DNA from: CAUZWH01 sp965224275
GTDB lineage: Bacteria > Pseudomonadota > Alphaproteobacteria > SHVV01
Reading direction: 5' to 3'
Assembly (NCBI GenBank): GCA_965224275.1
Contig: CBDCYR010000012.1
Span: 372,001-436,000, forward strand
Length of the DNA: 64,000 bases
Below, piece after piece: positions 34,730 to 42,292 of this stretch (position 1 is its first letter; each line of letters opens with the position of its first letter). Below the pieces are notes generated by a model that did not search any database, was not told where the DNA came from, and was given only the letters and a program-made list of their open reading frames with translations. A program made the position numbers and the translations under genes.

Positions 34730-36808
34730 ATGACTGGAGAAATGTGGTTTGTAATCGCGTGCGGCATCGTCGCGCTGCTTTATGGTGTTTATGCGAGCCG
34801 ATCGGTTCTTGCAGCCGATGCCGGCAACGAGCGCATGCGCGAAATTGCCAACGCGATTCAAGTCGGCGCCAGTGCATATCTCAATCGTCAGTATCGGGCC
34901 GTCGCCGTGGTCGGCGTTGTTGTGTTCGTTATCCTGTGGGCCGTGCTTGGGCCGTTGGTCGGTATCGGGTTCCTGATCGGGGCCATTCTATCGGCCGCTA
35001 CCGGCTATATCGGTATGAACGTTTCGGTGCGCGCGAATGTGCGCACGACCGAAGCGGCGAAGAGCGGGTTGGACGGCGCGCTGGCAATCGCCTTCAAATC
35101 GGGTGCGGTGACCGGCATGTTGGTGGTTGGGCTGGCTCTGCTGGCAGTCACGATTTACTACGCGGTCCTGCTTGAAATTGGTGCGCCGACGCGCTCGATC
35201 CTCGAGGCGCTGGTCGGTCTTGGCTTCGGTGGCTCTCTGATATCAATTTTTGCTCGCCTGGGCGGTGGTATTTTTACCAAGGGTGCCGACGTCGGCGCTG
35301 ATCTGGTTGGCAAAGTCGAAGCCGGAATTCCCGAAGACGACCCGCGCAATCCGGCCGTGATTGCCGACAACGTCGGCGACAATGTCGGCGACTGCGCCGG
35401 CATGGCCGCCGATCTATTCGAGACCTATGCCGTCACTATTGTTGCCACGATGCTACTGGCTGCGATTTCATTCAGTGGAGGTGTCGAGGCGCAGATGATG
35501 ATGTACCCGCTGGCAATCGGTGCCGCGTGCATTATCACGTCGGTGATCGGAACTTTCTTCGTCCGCCTGGGCGCCAGCAAAGACATCATGGCGGCTCTCT
35601 ATAAGGGATTCATCGCGACGGCGGTTTTGTCCGCCATCATCTTGTGGTTCGTAACCGATTGGATCATCGGTAATGCGACAAGTTTCACCGTCGGCCAAGA
35701 CACGTTTGTCGGACGCGAATTGTATTATTGCGCGCTGGTCGGCTTGATCGTGACGGGATTGCTGATGTGGATTACGGAATATTACACAGGCACCAATCAT
35801 CGTCCGGTCTTGAGCGTGGCCGAGGCGTCGACCACGGGCCATGGCACCAACGTTATCCAGGGGCTGGCCATATCGATGGAATCCACTGCGCTGCCGGTGA
35901 TCGTGGTATGCGGCGGAATTATCGTGTCGTTTCTCGCAGCCGGCGTTTTTGGTATCGCGATCGCCGCAACAGCAATGCTGTCATTGGCGGGAATGGTGGT
36001 CGCGCTGGATGCTTACGGACCTGTCACGGATAATGCCGGTGGCATCGCCGAGATGGCAGAGCTTGATGAAGAGGTGCGCAAGACGACCGATGCGCTCGAC
36101 GCGGTTGGCAACACCACCAAAGCGGTAACCAAGGGCTATGCCATCGGATCGGCGGGATTGGCAGCTTTGGTTCTATTCTCCGCCTACACCGAAGACCTGC
36201 ATCACTATTTTCCAGACCTTAACGTAACATTCGCCCTGCAAAATCCGTTCGTGGTGGTTGGATTGTTCATCGGTGGAATGTTGCCGTTTCTTTTTGGCGC
36301 GCTGGGTATGCGCGCGGTCGGACGTTCAGCAGCCGCGATCGTGATCGAAGTGCGGCGTCAGTTCAAAGAGATCCCCGGCATCATGGAGGGGACCGGCAAA
36401 CCCGAATATTCGCGCGCCGTCGATCTGCTGACACGCGCCGCGATCCGCGAAATGATCGTACCCTCGCTGTTGCCAGTCCTCGCACCGATCGTGGTGTACT
36501 TTATTATCCTGGGAATTGCGGGTCAGGCCCAGGCATTCGGAGCGCTCGGCGCGATGCTGATGGGGACGATCGTTACCGGCCTCTTCGTTGCAATTTCCAT
36601 GACCTCAGGTGGCGGCGCTTGGGATAATGCGAAGAAATATATTGAGGACGGCAACCACGGCGGCAAGGGGTCGGAAGCGCACAAGGCGGCCGTGACCGGC
36701 GATACCGTCGGCGATCCCTACAAAGATACCGCCGGACCGGCAGTGAATCCGATGATCAAGATCATCAATATTGTCGCGTTGCTATTGCTGGCATCGCTCG
36801 GCGCTTAG
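34730..36808 (+). CDS. hppA: K+-insensitive membrane proton-translocating pyrophosphatase
   Basis: From ATG 34730 (MTGEMWFVIAC), preceded by AGAGGGGGCC, this is a 692-residue protein with about 16 membrane helices. The pyrophosphate-binding motif DVGADLVGKVEAGIPEDDPR is followed by DNVGDNVGDCAGMAADLFE. The segment GNTTKAVTKGYAIGSA carries Lys where K+-dependent enzymes have Ala, marking the K+-independent class. It couples pyrophosphate hydrolysis to proton pumping across the inner membrane. An upstream in-frame ATG (34622) would add 36 unlikely residues. It converges with bamE, only 15 bp away. Confidence 0.96.
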   Translation: MTGEMWFVIACGIVALLYGVYASRSVLAADAGNERMREIANAIQVGASAYLNRQYRAVAVVGVVVFVILWAVLGPLVGIGFLIGAILSAATGYIGMNVSVRANVRTTEAAKSGLDGALAIAFKSGAVTGMLVVGLALLAVTIYYAVLLEIGAPTRSILEALVGLGFGGSLISIFARLGGGIFTKGADVGADLVGKVEAGIPEDDPRNPAVIADNVGDNVGDCAGMAADLFETYAVTIVATMLLAAISFSGGVEAQMMMYPLAIGAACIITSVIGTFFVRLGASKDIMAALYKGFIATAVLSAIILWFVTDWIIGNATSFTVGQDTFVGRELYYCALVGLIVTGLLMWITEYYTGTNHRPVLSVAEASTTGHGTNVIQGLAISMESTALPVIVVCGGIIVSFLAAGVFGIAIAATAMLSLAGMVVALDAYGPVTDNAGGIAEMAELDEEVRKTTDALDAVGNTTKAVTKGYAIGSAGLAALVLFSAYTEDLHHYFPDLNVTFALQNPFVVVGLFIGGMLPFLFGALGMRAVGRSAAAIVIEVRRQFKEIPGIMEGTGKPEYSRAVDLLTRAAIREMIVPSLLPVLAPIVVYFIILGIAGQAQAFGALGAMLMGTIVTGLFVAISMTSGGGAWDNAKKYIEDGNHGGKGSEAHKAAVTGDTVGDPYKDTAGPAVNPMIKIINIVALLLLASLGA

Positions 36809-36823
36809 CCAGTTGCGTCGAGC

Positions 36824-37270
36824 TTATTCGTCGCGGGTTCCGCTGAAGCGGCCGACATTGCCGAACAACTGCTCGAAAAAGCCGAGTTGCTTGCCGAGAG
36901 TGGGCGTTTCACGCTCGACAAATTGAATGGGGCGGCCGTCGGCGAGATTGAACGTTCCGATCTCCTTGACGGTGCCCGTGCCAAGATCGAACGAGATTGC
37001 GAGTACGCGCTGATCCTTCACTTCCGGCTCGAAGAACGCGAGGGTCTCGGTTCGCCGTGTGATGTAGTACCAGGTTTCACCCTCGAAATTGGCGATGCTT
37101 GACGGCGAACCCAAAAGTTCCTCGACGTAGGTGCGGTCGTGCTGGCCGGCCTTGATCTGTTTGACAAGTTCGTCATCGGGTATAAACCCGTGGACTTCAA
37201 CCTTTGGCGTGCACGCCGTGGCGGCGATGACGACCGTTAGCAGAAGGGCCACGGCAAGGCGGTGCACCAT
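36824..37270 (-). CDS. bamE: Outer membrane assembly lipoprotein BamE
   Basis: From ATG 37270 the protein begins MVHRLAVALLLTVVIAATAC, a lipoprotein signal whose ATAC is a plausible lipobox. The mature domain includes FIPDDELVKQIKAGQHDRTYVEELLGSPS and WYYITRRTETLAFFEPEV, the SmpA/OmlA fold of BamE. BamE is an accessory subunit of the BAM complex that inserts beta-barrel proteins. An upstream GTG/ATG (to 37327) would extend the N-terminus by 19 residues and hide the signal peptide. It is divergent from the chaperone gene. Confidence 0.9.
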   Translation of the reverse strand: MVHRLAVALLLTVVIAATACTPKVEVHGFIPDDELVKQIKAGQHDRTYVEELLGSPSSIANFEGETWYYITRRTETLAFFEPEVKDQRVLAISFDLGTGTVKEIGTFNLADGRPIQFVERETPTLGKQLGFFEQLFGNVGRFSGTRDE

Positions 37271-37407
37271 GTTCACGAGCCATCCTTTGGTTCTCAAGTT
37301 CACGCTCAACTCGCCGGCCTCGCGCAAAGTGTTTTCCTGCCGATCAGCGTCCGTGGCTGGTTGCGGCGGTGGATCAGCCGCGAGTGCCTCGCCGGTCCGC
37401 TAACGTA

Positions 37408-37953
37408 ATGGGCCTACGCAACCTCTTTCGACCTAATCCGCGCCGGATTGCTGCGCGAGATCTCTATCGCAGTTTGATTAGTCAATCGCGTAGCCCGCAA
37501 TTCTATACGAGTGGCGGGGTTGCCGACACCCTTGATGGCCGCTTCGATCTCGTCGCTCTTCATGTAGCGCTCGTTATTACGCGACTCAAGAGCGCGGAGC
37601 CGCCGCTCAGCGGTCTTTCGCAATCTTTGTTCGATGAGATGGTGGCCAATTTTGATGTGGGGCTGCGCGAGGCCGGGGTTGGCGATATGGGTGTCGGCAA
37701 GCGGATGAAAAAGCTGGTCCAAGCTTTTTTTGGCCGTGCGAAAGCGTACGAAGACGCCGTCCGCCAAGCCACCGACGATACGCTGATCGAGGTTCTCGAG
37801 CGGAATCTCTTTCGCGGTCACGGCACCGCTAAACTGGATGCCTTGGCCCGCACCATGGCGGATTACGTATCTCACCAATACGCGCATCTTCTTGCTCAAC
37901 AGGACCAGGATTTGCTTGCTGGCCAGATCGATTTTCTGCCGTTTGAGAGGTAG
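37408..37953 (+). CDS. Ubiquinol-cytochrome c chaperone family protein
   Basis: From ATG 37408 (MGLRNLFRPNPRR) the product is 181 residues. It matches the Cbp3/UQCC1-like family in LYRSLISQSRSPQFYT, RFDLVALHVALVITRL, QSLFDEMVANFDVGLREAGVGD and GKRMKKLVQAFFGRAKAYE. Mitochondrial homologues assist cytochrome b assembly in the bc1 complex; the bacterial role is inferred. An earlier in-frame ATG (37369) adds 13 weakly basic residues. The order bamE (opposite strand), this gene, yceD, rpmF, plsX is common in alphaproteobacteria. Confidence 0.88.
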   Translation: MGLRNLFRPNPRRIAARDLYRSLISQSRSPQFYTSGGVADTLDGRFDLVALHVALVITRLKSAEPPLSGLSQSLFDEMVANFDVGLREAGVGDMGVGKRMKKLVQAFFGRAKAYEDAVRQATDDTLIEVLERNLFRGHGTAKLDALARTMADYVSHQYAHLLAQQDQDLLAGQIDFLPFER

Positions 37954-38045
37954 AGCCGCGGTTGACCTCAGCGCCGGCTGCCCGTATATGGAACGCGCTC
38001 GGCCGCGAAGCTGACAGCGACAATGATCCACGCACGTAATCGACC

Positions 38046-38597
38046 ATGACGGCAGAGAATCCGAACGCCGAACTGAGCCATGTCGTGGAGCTTGGGGGGT
38101 TGAGCGACGAGCCCGCGAGTTTCTCGTTCGAGGCGACCACTGAAGAACGCGAAATACTGCGTAAGCGATTGGATCTAACCGAACTTTCCTCGCTGGCCGC
38201 GACTGTAGAGCTGACGATTTGCGGTCTGCATCGCGTGCGCGCCAATGTAAGTTTTAGGGCGCATGTGATACAATCCTGCGTCGTTACGCTGGAGCCAGTT
38301 GCGGCAACGGTCGAAGAAAGTTTCTCACAGGAATTTGCCTACGAAACAGGGTCAACGGTCAGTGCTGCTGGCGAAGCCGAGGTCTGGGTCGATCCGGAGG
38401 AAGAGCCCGAATTTCTGACTAACGATCGTCTCGACTTGGGCGAGTTGGTGACGCAGCACTTCTCGCTCGCACTTGATCCCTATCCGCGAAAGTCGGGCGT
38501 TTCGTTTGATGGCTATCGGTCTGATAGGGGCCCACCGAACCCTGCTTTTGCGGCGCTGGAAGAAATAAAGTTCGATGCGGCAAGAAAACGTCGTTAG
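38046..38597 (+). CDS. yceD: YceD/DUF177 family protein
   Basis: This 183-residue protein lies directly before rpmF, as YceD does across bacteria. Features are RVRANVSFRAHVIQSCVVTLEPV (the conserved single-cysteine strand), EEEPEFLTNDRLDLGELVTQHFSLALDPYP and a basic C-terminus. YceD is linked to 23S rRNA accumulation. Residue order and neighbours make the call firm. The ATG is at 38046, and 78 bp separate the stop from rpmF. Confidence 0.88.
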   Translation: MTAENPNAELSHVVELGGLSDEPASFSFEATTEEREILRKRLDLTELSSLAATVELTICGLHRVRANVSFRAHVIQSCVVTLEPVAATVEESFSQEFAYETGSTVSAAGEAEVWVDPEEEPEFLTNDRLDLGELVTQHFSLALDPYPRKSGVSFDGYRSDRGPPNPAFAALEEIKFDAARKRR

Positions 38598-38675
38598 GCG
38601 AAAGCCGGATTTGTCGGTATTGGGTTACGCGCTATTTGGAATACTCGTTAACTGACTAGTTTGGAGATTGGTGAG

Positions 38676-38861
38676 ATGGCTGTACCCCGGAAGAAAGTTT
38701 CTCGCTCGCGCCGTGACAAACGACGCTCCCACCATGCGTTGAAGTCGCCGAGCTATGTGGAGTGCTCAAATTGTGGCGAACAAAAGCAGCCGCATCACGT
38801 ATGCGGGGCCTGCGGCCACTACGATGATCGTGAAGTTATGGAGGCCTCGGGGGCTGTCTAG
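38676..38861 (+). CDS. rpmF: 50S ribosomal protein L32
   Basis: From ATG 38676 the 61-residue protein begins MAVPRKKVSRSRRDKRRSHH, typical of L32, and has a zinc-ribbon with CSNC and CGAC pairs. The Cys residues place it in the zinc-binding C+ class rather than the cysteine-free paralog. Five upstream codons are in frame but include the ribosome-binding site (GGTGAG). It is followed by plsX after 30 bp. Confidence 0.97.
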   Translation: MAVPRKKVSRSRRDKRRSHHALKSPSYVECSNCGEQKQPHHVCGACGHYDDREVMEASGAV

Positions 38862-38891
38862 AGCAGGGTTGTCGTCGGCAGGACACATGCC

Positions 38892-39950
38892 TTGACCGGA
38901 ACGGTTACCCTAGCGCTCGATGCGATGGGTGGCGACGGCGCCCCCCGGCAGGTTATCCAGGGCATGGATATTGCTCGCGAGCGTTATCCCAACCTCGAAT
39001 TCATCGTGTTTGGCGATGAGAACCAGATCGAGCCGCTGATGCGGCGACGGTCGCGGTTGGTTGACTGCTGCGAGATCCGCCACACCCTTGATGCTATCGC
39101 CGATACCGACAAACCCTCGCAAGCGCTCCGGCGCGGTACCAATTCGAGTATGCGTTTGGCGATTGATGCGGTACGTGCCGGCGATGCACAAGGCGTCGTT
39201 TCGGCCGGCAACACCGGTGCCCTTCTCGCGGTCGCTAAGTTTGTTCTGAAAACGCTGCCGGGGATTAGCCGGCCGGCATTCGCAAGTTTTTTCCCCACCG
39301 TAAAGGGCGAGAGCGTGATGCTCGACCTGGGCGCAAACATCGAGTGTGATGCCGACAACCTCGTCCAGTTCGCGGTTATGGGGACCGCGTTTTCGAGAGC
39401 GGTCATTGGCGTCGAGCGACCCCGCGTCGCCCTGCTGAATGTCGGTGCCGAGGAACTGAAGGGCCATGAATCGCTAAAGGGCGCGGCCGAGCGGTTGCGT
39501 GCGGTCGACAGCCCGGCGATGGAGTTTCTTGGCTACGTCGAAGGCGATGATATCCCTGCGGGGACGGCCGATGTTGTGGTCACCGATGGCTTTACTGGCA
39601 ACGTCGCTCTGAAAACGGCCGAGGGTACTGCGAAATTGATCATTACCTTTCTACGTGGCGCGTTTCGCCGATCTCTGATGTCGCGGCTTGGATATCTCCT
39701 TGCGCGCGGTGCAATCGCCGCTTTACGCGAACGAATCGACCCAAGGATCTACAACGGGGCGATGTTCGTTGGCTTAAACGGCATCGTCGTAAAGAGCCAT
39801 GGCGGCGCTGATGCGATGGGCTTCGCGAGTGCCATTGGGGTTGCTCACGACATGGTTCATGGCAAAATCAGCGACCGAATCATTGAGGAATTGCAGCGCC
39901 TGGATTCCCTGGGCGGGCAAGCGCTCGAACAGGCGGCGGCTGTATCGTGA
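38892..39950 (+). CDS. plsX: Phosphate acyltransferase PlsX
   Basis: The 352-residue protein starts at TTG 38892; a nearby ATG is out of frame. It opens with TLALDAMGGDGAPRQVIQG and has LDLGANIECDADNLVQFA, LNVGAEELKGHESLKGAA and VTDGFTGNVALKTAEG. PlsX converts acyl-ACP to acyl-phosphate for glycerophospholipid synthesis. It lies in the conserved rpmF-plsX-fabH order and its stop nearly abuts the fabH start (2 bp). Confidence 0.96.
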   Translation: MTGTVTLALDAMGGDGAPRQVIQGMDIARERYPNLEFIVFGDENQIEPLMRRRSRLVDCCEIRHTLDAIADTDKPSQALRRGTNSSMRLAIDAVRAGDAQGVVSAGNTGALLAVAKFVLKTLPGISRPAFASFFPTVKGESVMLDLGANIECDADNLVQFAVMGTAFSRAVIGVERPRVALLNVGAEELKGHESLKGAAERLRAVDSPAMEFLGYVEGDDIPAGTADVVVTDGFTGNVALKTAEGTAKLIITFLRGAFRRSLMSRLGYLLARGAIAALRERIDPRIYNGAMFVGLNGIVVKSHGGADAMGFASAIGVAHDMVHGKISDRIIEELQRLDSLGGQALEQAAAVS

Positions 39951-39952
39951 TC

Positions 39953-40924
39953 ATGAGGCGATCTGTTATTGCCGGCTGCGGTGGGTATTTACCCGAGCAG
40001 GTCATTACCAACGCGCAATTGGCAAAAACGGTCGATACCACCGACGAGTGGATCACGTCACGAACCGGTATCCAGCAGCGGCACGTCGCGGCCGAGGGAG
40101 AAAAAACGTCGGATCTCGCGATTGAGGCGGCGCGATCGGCACTTGCATCGGCTGACATCGAGGCCGGCGATCTCGATTTTATCATCGTTGCGACGGCGAC
40201 TCCGGACCAGACCTTTCCAGCCACCGCGACCGTCGTGCAACGAGAGCTTGGGATGACAAGCGGCGCAGCGTTCGACTTGCAGGCCGTTTGCTCAGGATTT
40301 ATCTACGCCCTCTCGGTTGCTGATAACTTTATCAAGGCCGGTGCCGGTGAGCGTATTCTGGTAATCGGCGCCGAAACCTTCTCAAGGATCCTCGATTGGG
40401 AGGATCGCACCACATGTGTCCTGTTTGGCGATGGGGCAGGGGCCGTGGTCTTACGTGCGGAAGAAGGCAACGGCGATCGCGAAGATCGCGGCATTCTCAG
40501 CACTTGCCTCCACTCGGACGGGCGGAATCACGATGCGCTCTACGTCGATGGAGGACCATCGTCGACCCAGACAACTGGCTACCTAAGGATGAATGGAAAG
40601 GAGGTTTTTCGCCATGCGGTTGTCAATCTATCGAGTGTTATCCAAGAGGCGCTTGATGGTGTTGGCCTGACCGCGGACGACCTCGATTGGATCGTCCCGC
40701 ATCAGGCAAATCAAAGGATTCTCGATAGTACGGCGCGCCGGCTAGGATTACCGCGCGACAAGATCATTTCCACAATTGCCGACCACGCCAACACGTCGGC
40801 CGCATCGGTTCCGCTGGCCCTGGCCCACGCTGTCGCCGATGGCCGCATCAAGCCGGGACACTTGGTTCTGATGGAGGCGATGGGTGGTGGCTTTACCTGG
40901 GGATCGTGCCTCGCGCGTTGGTAG
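39953..40924 (+). CDS. fabH: 3-oxoacyl-ACP synthase III (FabH)
   Basis: FabH starts fatty-acid synthesis by condensing acetyl-CoA with malonyl-ACP. The Cys-His-Asn triad is visible as C113 in LQAVCSGFIYAL, His in WIVPHQANQRIL and Asn in DHANTSAASVPLAL. The protein is 323 residues from ATG 39953 (MRRSVIAGCGGYLP); a GTG at 39947 overlapping the plsX stop would add two residues. A 16-bp palindrome (40948-40963) follows the gene. Confidence 0.96.
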   Translation: MRRSVIAGCGGYLPEQVITNAQLAKTVDTTDEWITSRTGIQQRHVAAEGEKTSDLAIEAARSALASADIEAGDLDFIIVATATPDQTFPATATVVQRELGMTSGAAFDLQAVCSGFIYALSVADNFIKAGAGERILVIGAETFSRILDWEDRTTCVLFGDGAGAVVLRAEEGNGDREDRGILSTCLHSDGRNHDALYVDGGPSSTQTTGYLRMNGKEVFRHAVVNLSSVIQEALDGVGLTADDLDWIVPHQANQRILDSTARRLGLPRDKIISTIADHANTSAASVPLALAHAVADGRIKPGHLVLMEAMGGGFTWGSCLARW

Positions 40925-40947
40925 GTGGAGTCAGTCCAAGGCTCCAA

Positions 40948-41009
40948 ACGACTTAAAAGTCGTCCCGCATCCCTTTGATATTGACGGATTTCTCTTCCAA
41001 GGCTACGTT
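40948..41009 (+). promoter_or_regulatory. Palindrome and candidate sigma-70 promoter of ihfA
   Basis: TTGACG (40981-40986), a 17-bp spacer and TACGTT (41004-41009) make a good sigma-70-type promoter 24 bp upstream of the ihfA start. Just before it, ACGACTT-AA-AAGTCGT (40948-40963) is a perfect palindrome after the fabH stop. It could be a weak fabH terminator or an operator. Confidence 0.5.
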
Positions 41010-41032
41010 ACCTCCGAAGCAAGGGGGACTCC

Positions 41033-41350
41033 GTGGCTCAGGGAAAAACTGTAACCCGGGCACAGTTAAGTGAGGCCGTTTATCAGGAAGTAGGACTTTC
41101 GCGAAACGAATCCGCTGATTTGGTGGAATCCGTACTTAACGAAATTTCCGACAGCCTGATAAAAGGCGAGACCGTCAAGGTTTCGTCCTTCGGCAGCTTT
41201 TATGTGCGCCAAAAGGGGGAGCGCGTTGGGCGCAACCCGAAAACCGGCGAAGAGGTGCCGATTTTGCCGCGCCGGGTGCTGGTATTTCGTCCATCTCATG
41301 TCCTCAAGGACCGCATCAATCAGGCGTTAAGCGGAAAGTCGAACACCTAG
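41033..41350 (+). CDS. ihfA: Integration host factor subunit alpha
   Basis: The 105-residue DNA-bending protein starts at GTG 41033 after AAGGGGGACTCC. It contains TVTRAQLSEAVYQEVGLSR, KVSSFGSFYVRQKGERVGRNPKTGEE (beta arms) and VLVFRPSHVLKDRIN. IHF-alpha pairs with IHF-beta to bend DNA sharply in replication, recombination and transcription. It has its own likely promoter. The merR gene follows after 13 bp, the usual neighbour. Confidence 0.95.
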   Translation: MAQGKTVTRAQLSEAVYQEVGLSRNESADLVESVLNEISDSLIKGETVKVSSFGSFYVRQKGERVGRNPKTGEEVPILPRRVLVFRPSHVLKDRINQALSGKSNT

Positions 41351-41363
41351 CTCATGTTTGCCC

Positions 41364-41807
41364 ATGTCTGATCCTGGGGATCGCCTGATCGGCGGGCCGC
41401 GCGTGGCGAAATCGCCGAGCGCATTCCGCACCATCAGCGAGGTTGCGTCTGAATTGGACGTGCCGCAGCACGTTCTCCGCTTCTGGGAAAGTAAGTTTAC
41501 CCAGGTCAAACCCATGAAGCGCGGCGGCGGCCGGCGCTACTATCGGCCTGAAGACGTTGAGTTGCTGAGGCGCATCCGTAGTTTGCTTTACGATGACGGC
41601 TATACGATCAAAGGCGTTCAGAAGGTTCTACGCGATAAGAATGGTGGATTTCGTGAGGAAAACCGCCGGCCCCGCAGCAGTGAGGCTCGCGGTGAGCCGC
41701 GGGCTAAGCAAAACTCAAACCTTACCGATCAGCAACGCCGACGGATTGAATCGGCGATCGGCGAGTTGAGCGCGATCAGCGAGCTCCTCAAAGGCCTCAA
41801 GCGCTAA
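41364..41807 (+). CDS. MerR family transcriptional regulator
   Basis: From ATG 41364 the 147-residue protein has an N-terminal MerR winged helix (about 20-88; FRTISEVASELDVPQHVLRFWESKF, GGGRRYYRPEDVELLRRIRSLLYDDGYTI split across the wing). A basic linker and a C-terminal helix (RRRIESAIGELSAISELLKGLKR) suited to dimerisation follow. It lacks Cys metal ligands. This small MerR protein follows ihfA in many alphaproteobacteria and its target genes are not known to me. A TTG at 41358 would add two residues. Confidence 0.88.
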   Translation: MSDPGDRLIGGPRVAKSPSAFRTISEVASELDVPQHVLRFWESKFTQVKPMKRGGGRRYYRPEDVELLRRIRSLLYDDGYTIKGVQKVLRDKNGGFREENRRPRSSEARGEPRAKQNSNLTDQQRRRIESAIGELSAISELLKGLKR

Positions 41808-41809
41808 TA

Positions 41810-41859
41810 TTGCCCGATTAGAGGCGGCTGCGTATATTGGATGGTCCGTATCGCGGACC
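41810..41859 (+). promoter_or_regulatory. tRNA-Pro promoter with leader hairpin
   Basis: TTGCCC (41810-41815), a 17-bp spacer and TATATT (41833-41838) form a near-consensus promoter. The expected start point is near 41845. GGTCCG-TATCG-CGGACC (41843-41859) is a 6-bp stem lying between the promoter and the mature tRNA 5-prime end at 41863, probably in the leader removed by RNase P. Confidence 0.65.
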
Positions 41860-41862
41860 GGT

Positions 41863-41940
41863 CGGAGCGTGGCGCAGCCTGGTTAGCGCACCACACTGGG
41901 GGTGTGGGGGTCGGTGGTTCAAATCCACTCGCTCCGACCA
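41863..41940 (+). tRNA. tRNA-Pro (anticodon GGG)
   Basis: The acceptor stem pairs CGGAGCG (41863-41869) with CGCTCCG (41930-41936), followed by A and an encoded CCA (41938-41940). The anticodon stem CCACA/TGTGG encloses loop CTGGGGG with anticodon GGG at 41898-41900. The T arm contains GGTTCAAATCC. All four arms form, so the gene looks functional. It reads proline codons CCC and CCU. Confidence 0.96.
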
Positions 41941-41948
41941 ATTTTCTT

Positions 41949-42131
41949 TTAATATAATTGATTTATACGATTTATTTCGCTTAAGACATTAAGCTGGTGC
42001 GACGAAACCGCTAACGCTCCCGCTCCCGCGATGAAGGCTTGGCTTGCGATACCGCTGACGCTGACGGGCGTTTGGGTTTCTACGAACAGGCGCGATGAAT
42101 TGCTGGGGGCGGCGTTGGGTATCTGTGCGTC
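41949..42131 (-). CDS. Possible small RebB-like (killing-trait) protein
   Basis: A 60-residue frame from ATG 42131 reads MDAQIPNAAPSNSSRLFVET at the start and SSHQLNVLSEINRINQLY at the end. The AQI start, small-residue-rich middle (QAFIAGAGALAV) and terminal QLNVLS..Y resemble RebB/killing-trait proteins associated with R-bodies, but the match is short and from memory. A modest GGTGGATGAG precedes the start. It converges with tRNA-Pro. The rest of the 352-bp space (41941-42292) is AT-rich next to the tRNA and shows nothing else. It may also be non-coding. Confidence 0.25.
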   Translation of the reverse strand, partial: DAQIPNAAPSNSSRLFVETQTPVSVSGIASQAFIAGAGALAVSSHQLNVLSEINRINQLY

Positions 42132-42292
42132 CATCTCATCCACCGATCGCCGGGCATCGCTGAACCGTACGTCCACGGGCCGTGCGCAAACGTGGCGAAG
42201 ACTATCCACAACAACAACCGAAGGCTACGATATCGGGCGTGCGTGAGCCCGCTGGATGTTTGGTCCCGTTTCAGTATTGGAGTTGCCGCCGC

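Noticed and set aside
39947..39952. GTG start of fabH overlapping the plsX stop
   Set aside because: Possible, but the ATG six bases downstream gives the usual FabH N-terminus; kept only as an alternative.
41930..42292. Integrated element at tRNA-Pro
   Set aside because: The tRNA 3-prime end is not repeated in the window, and no integrase or phage gene is present.
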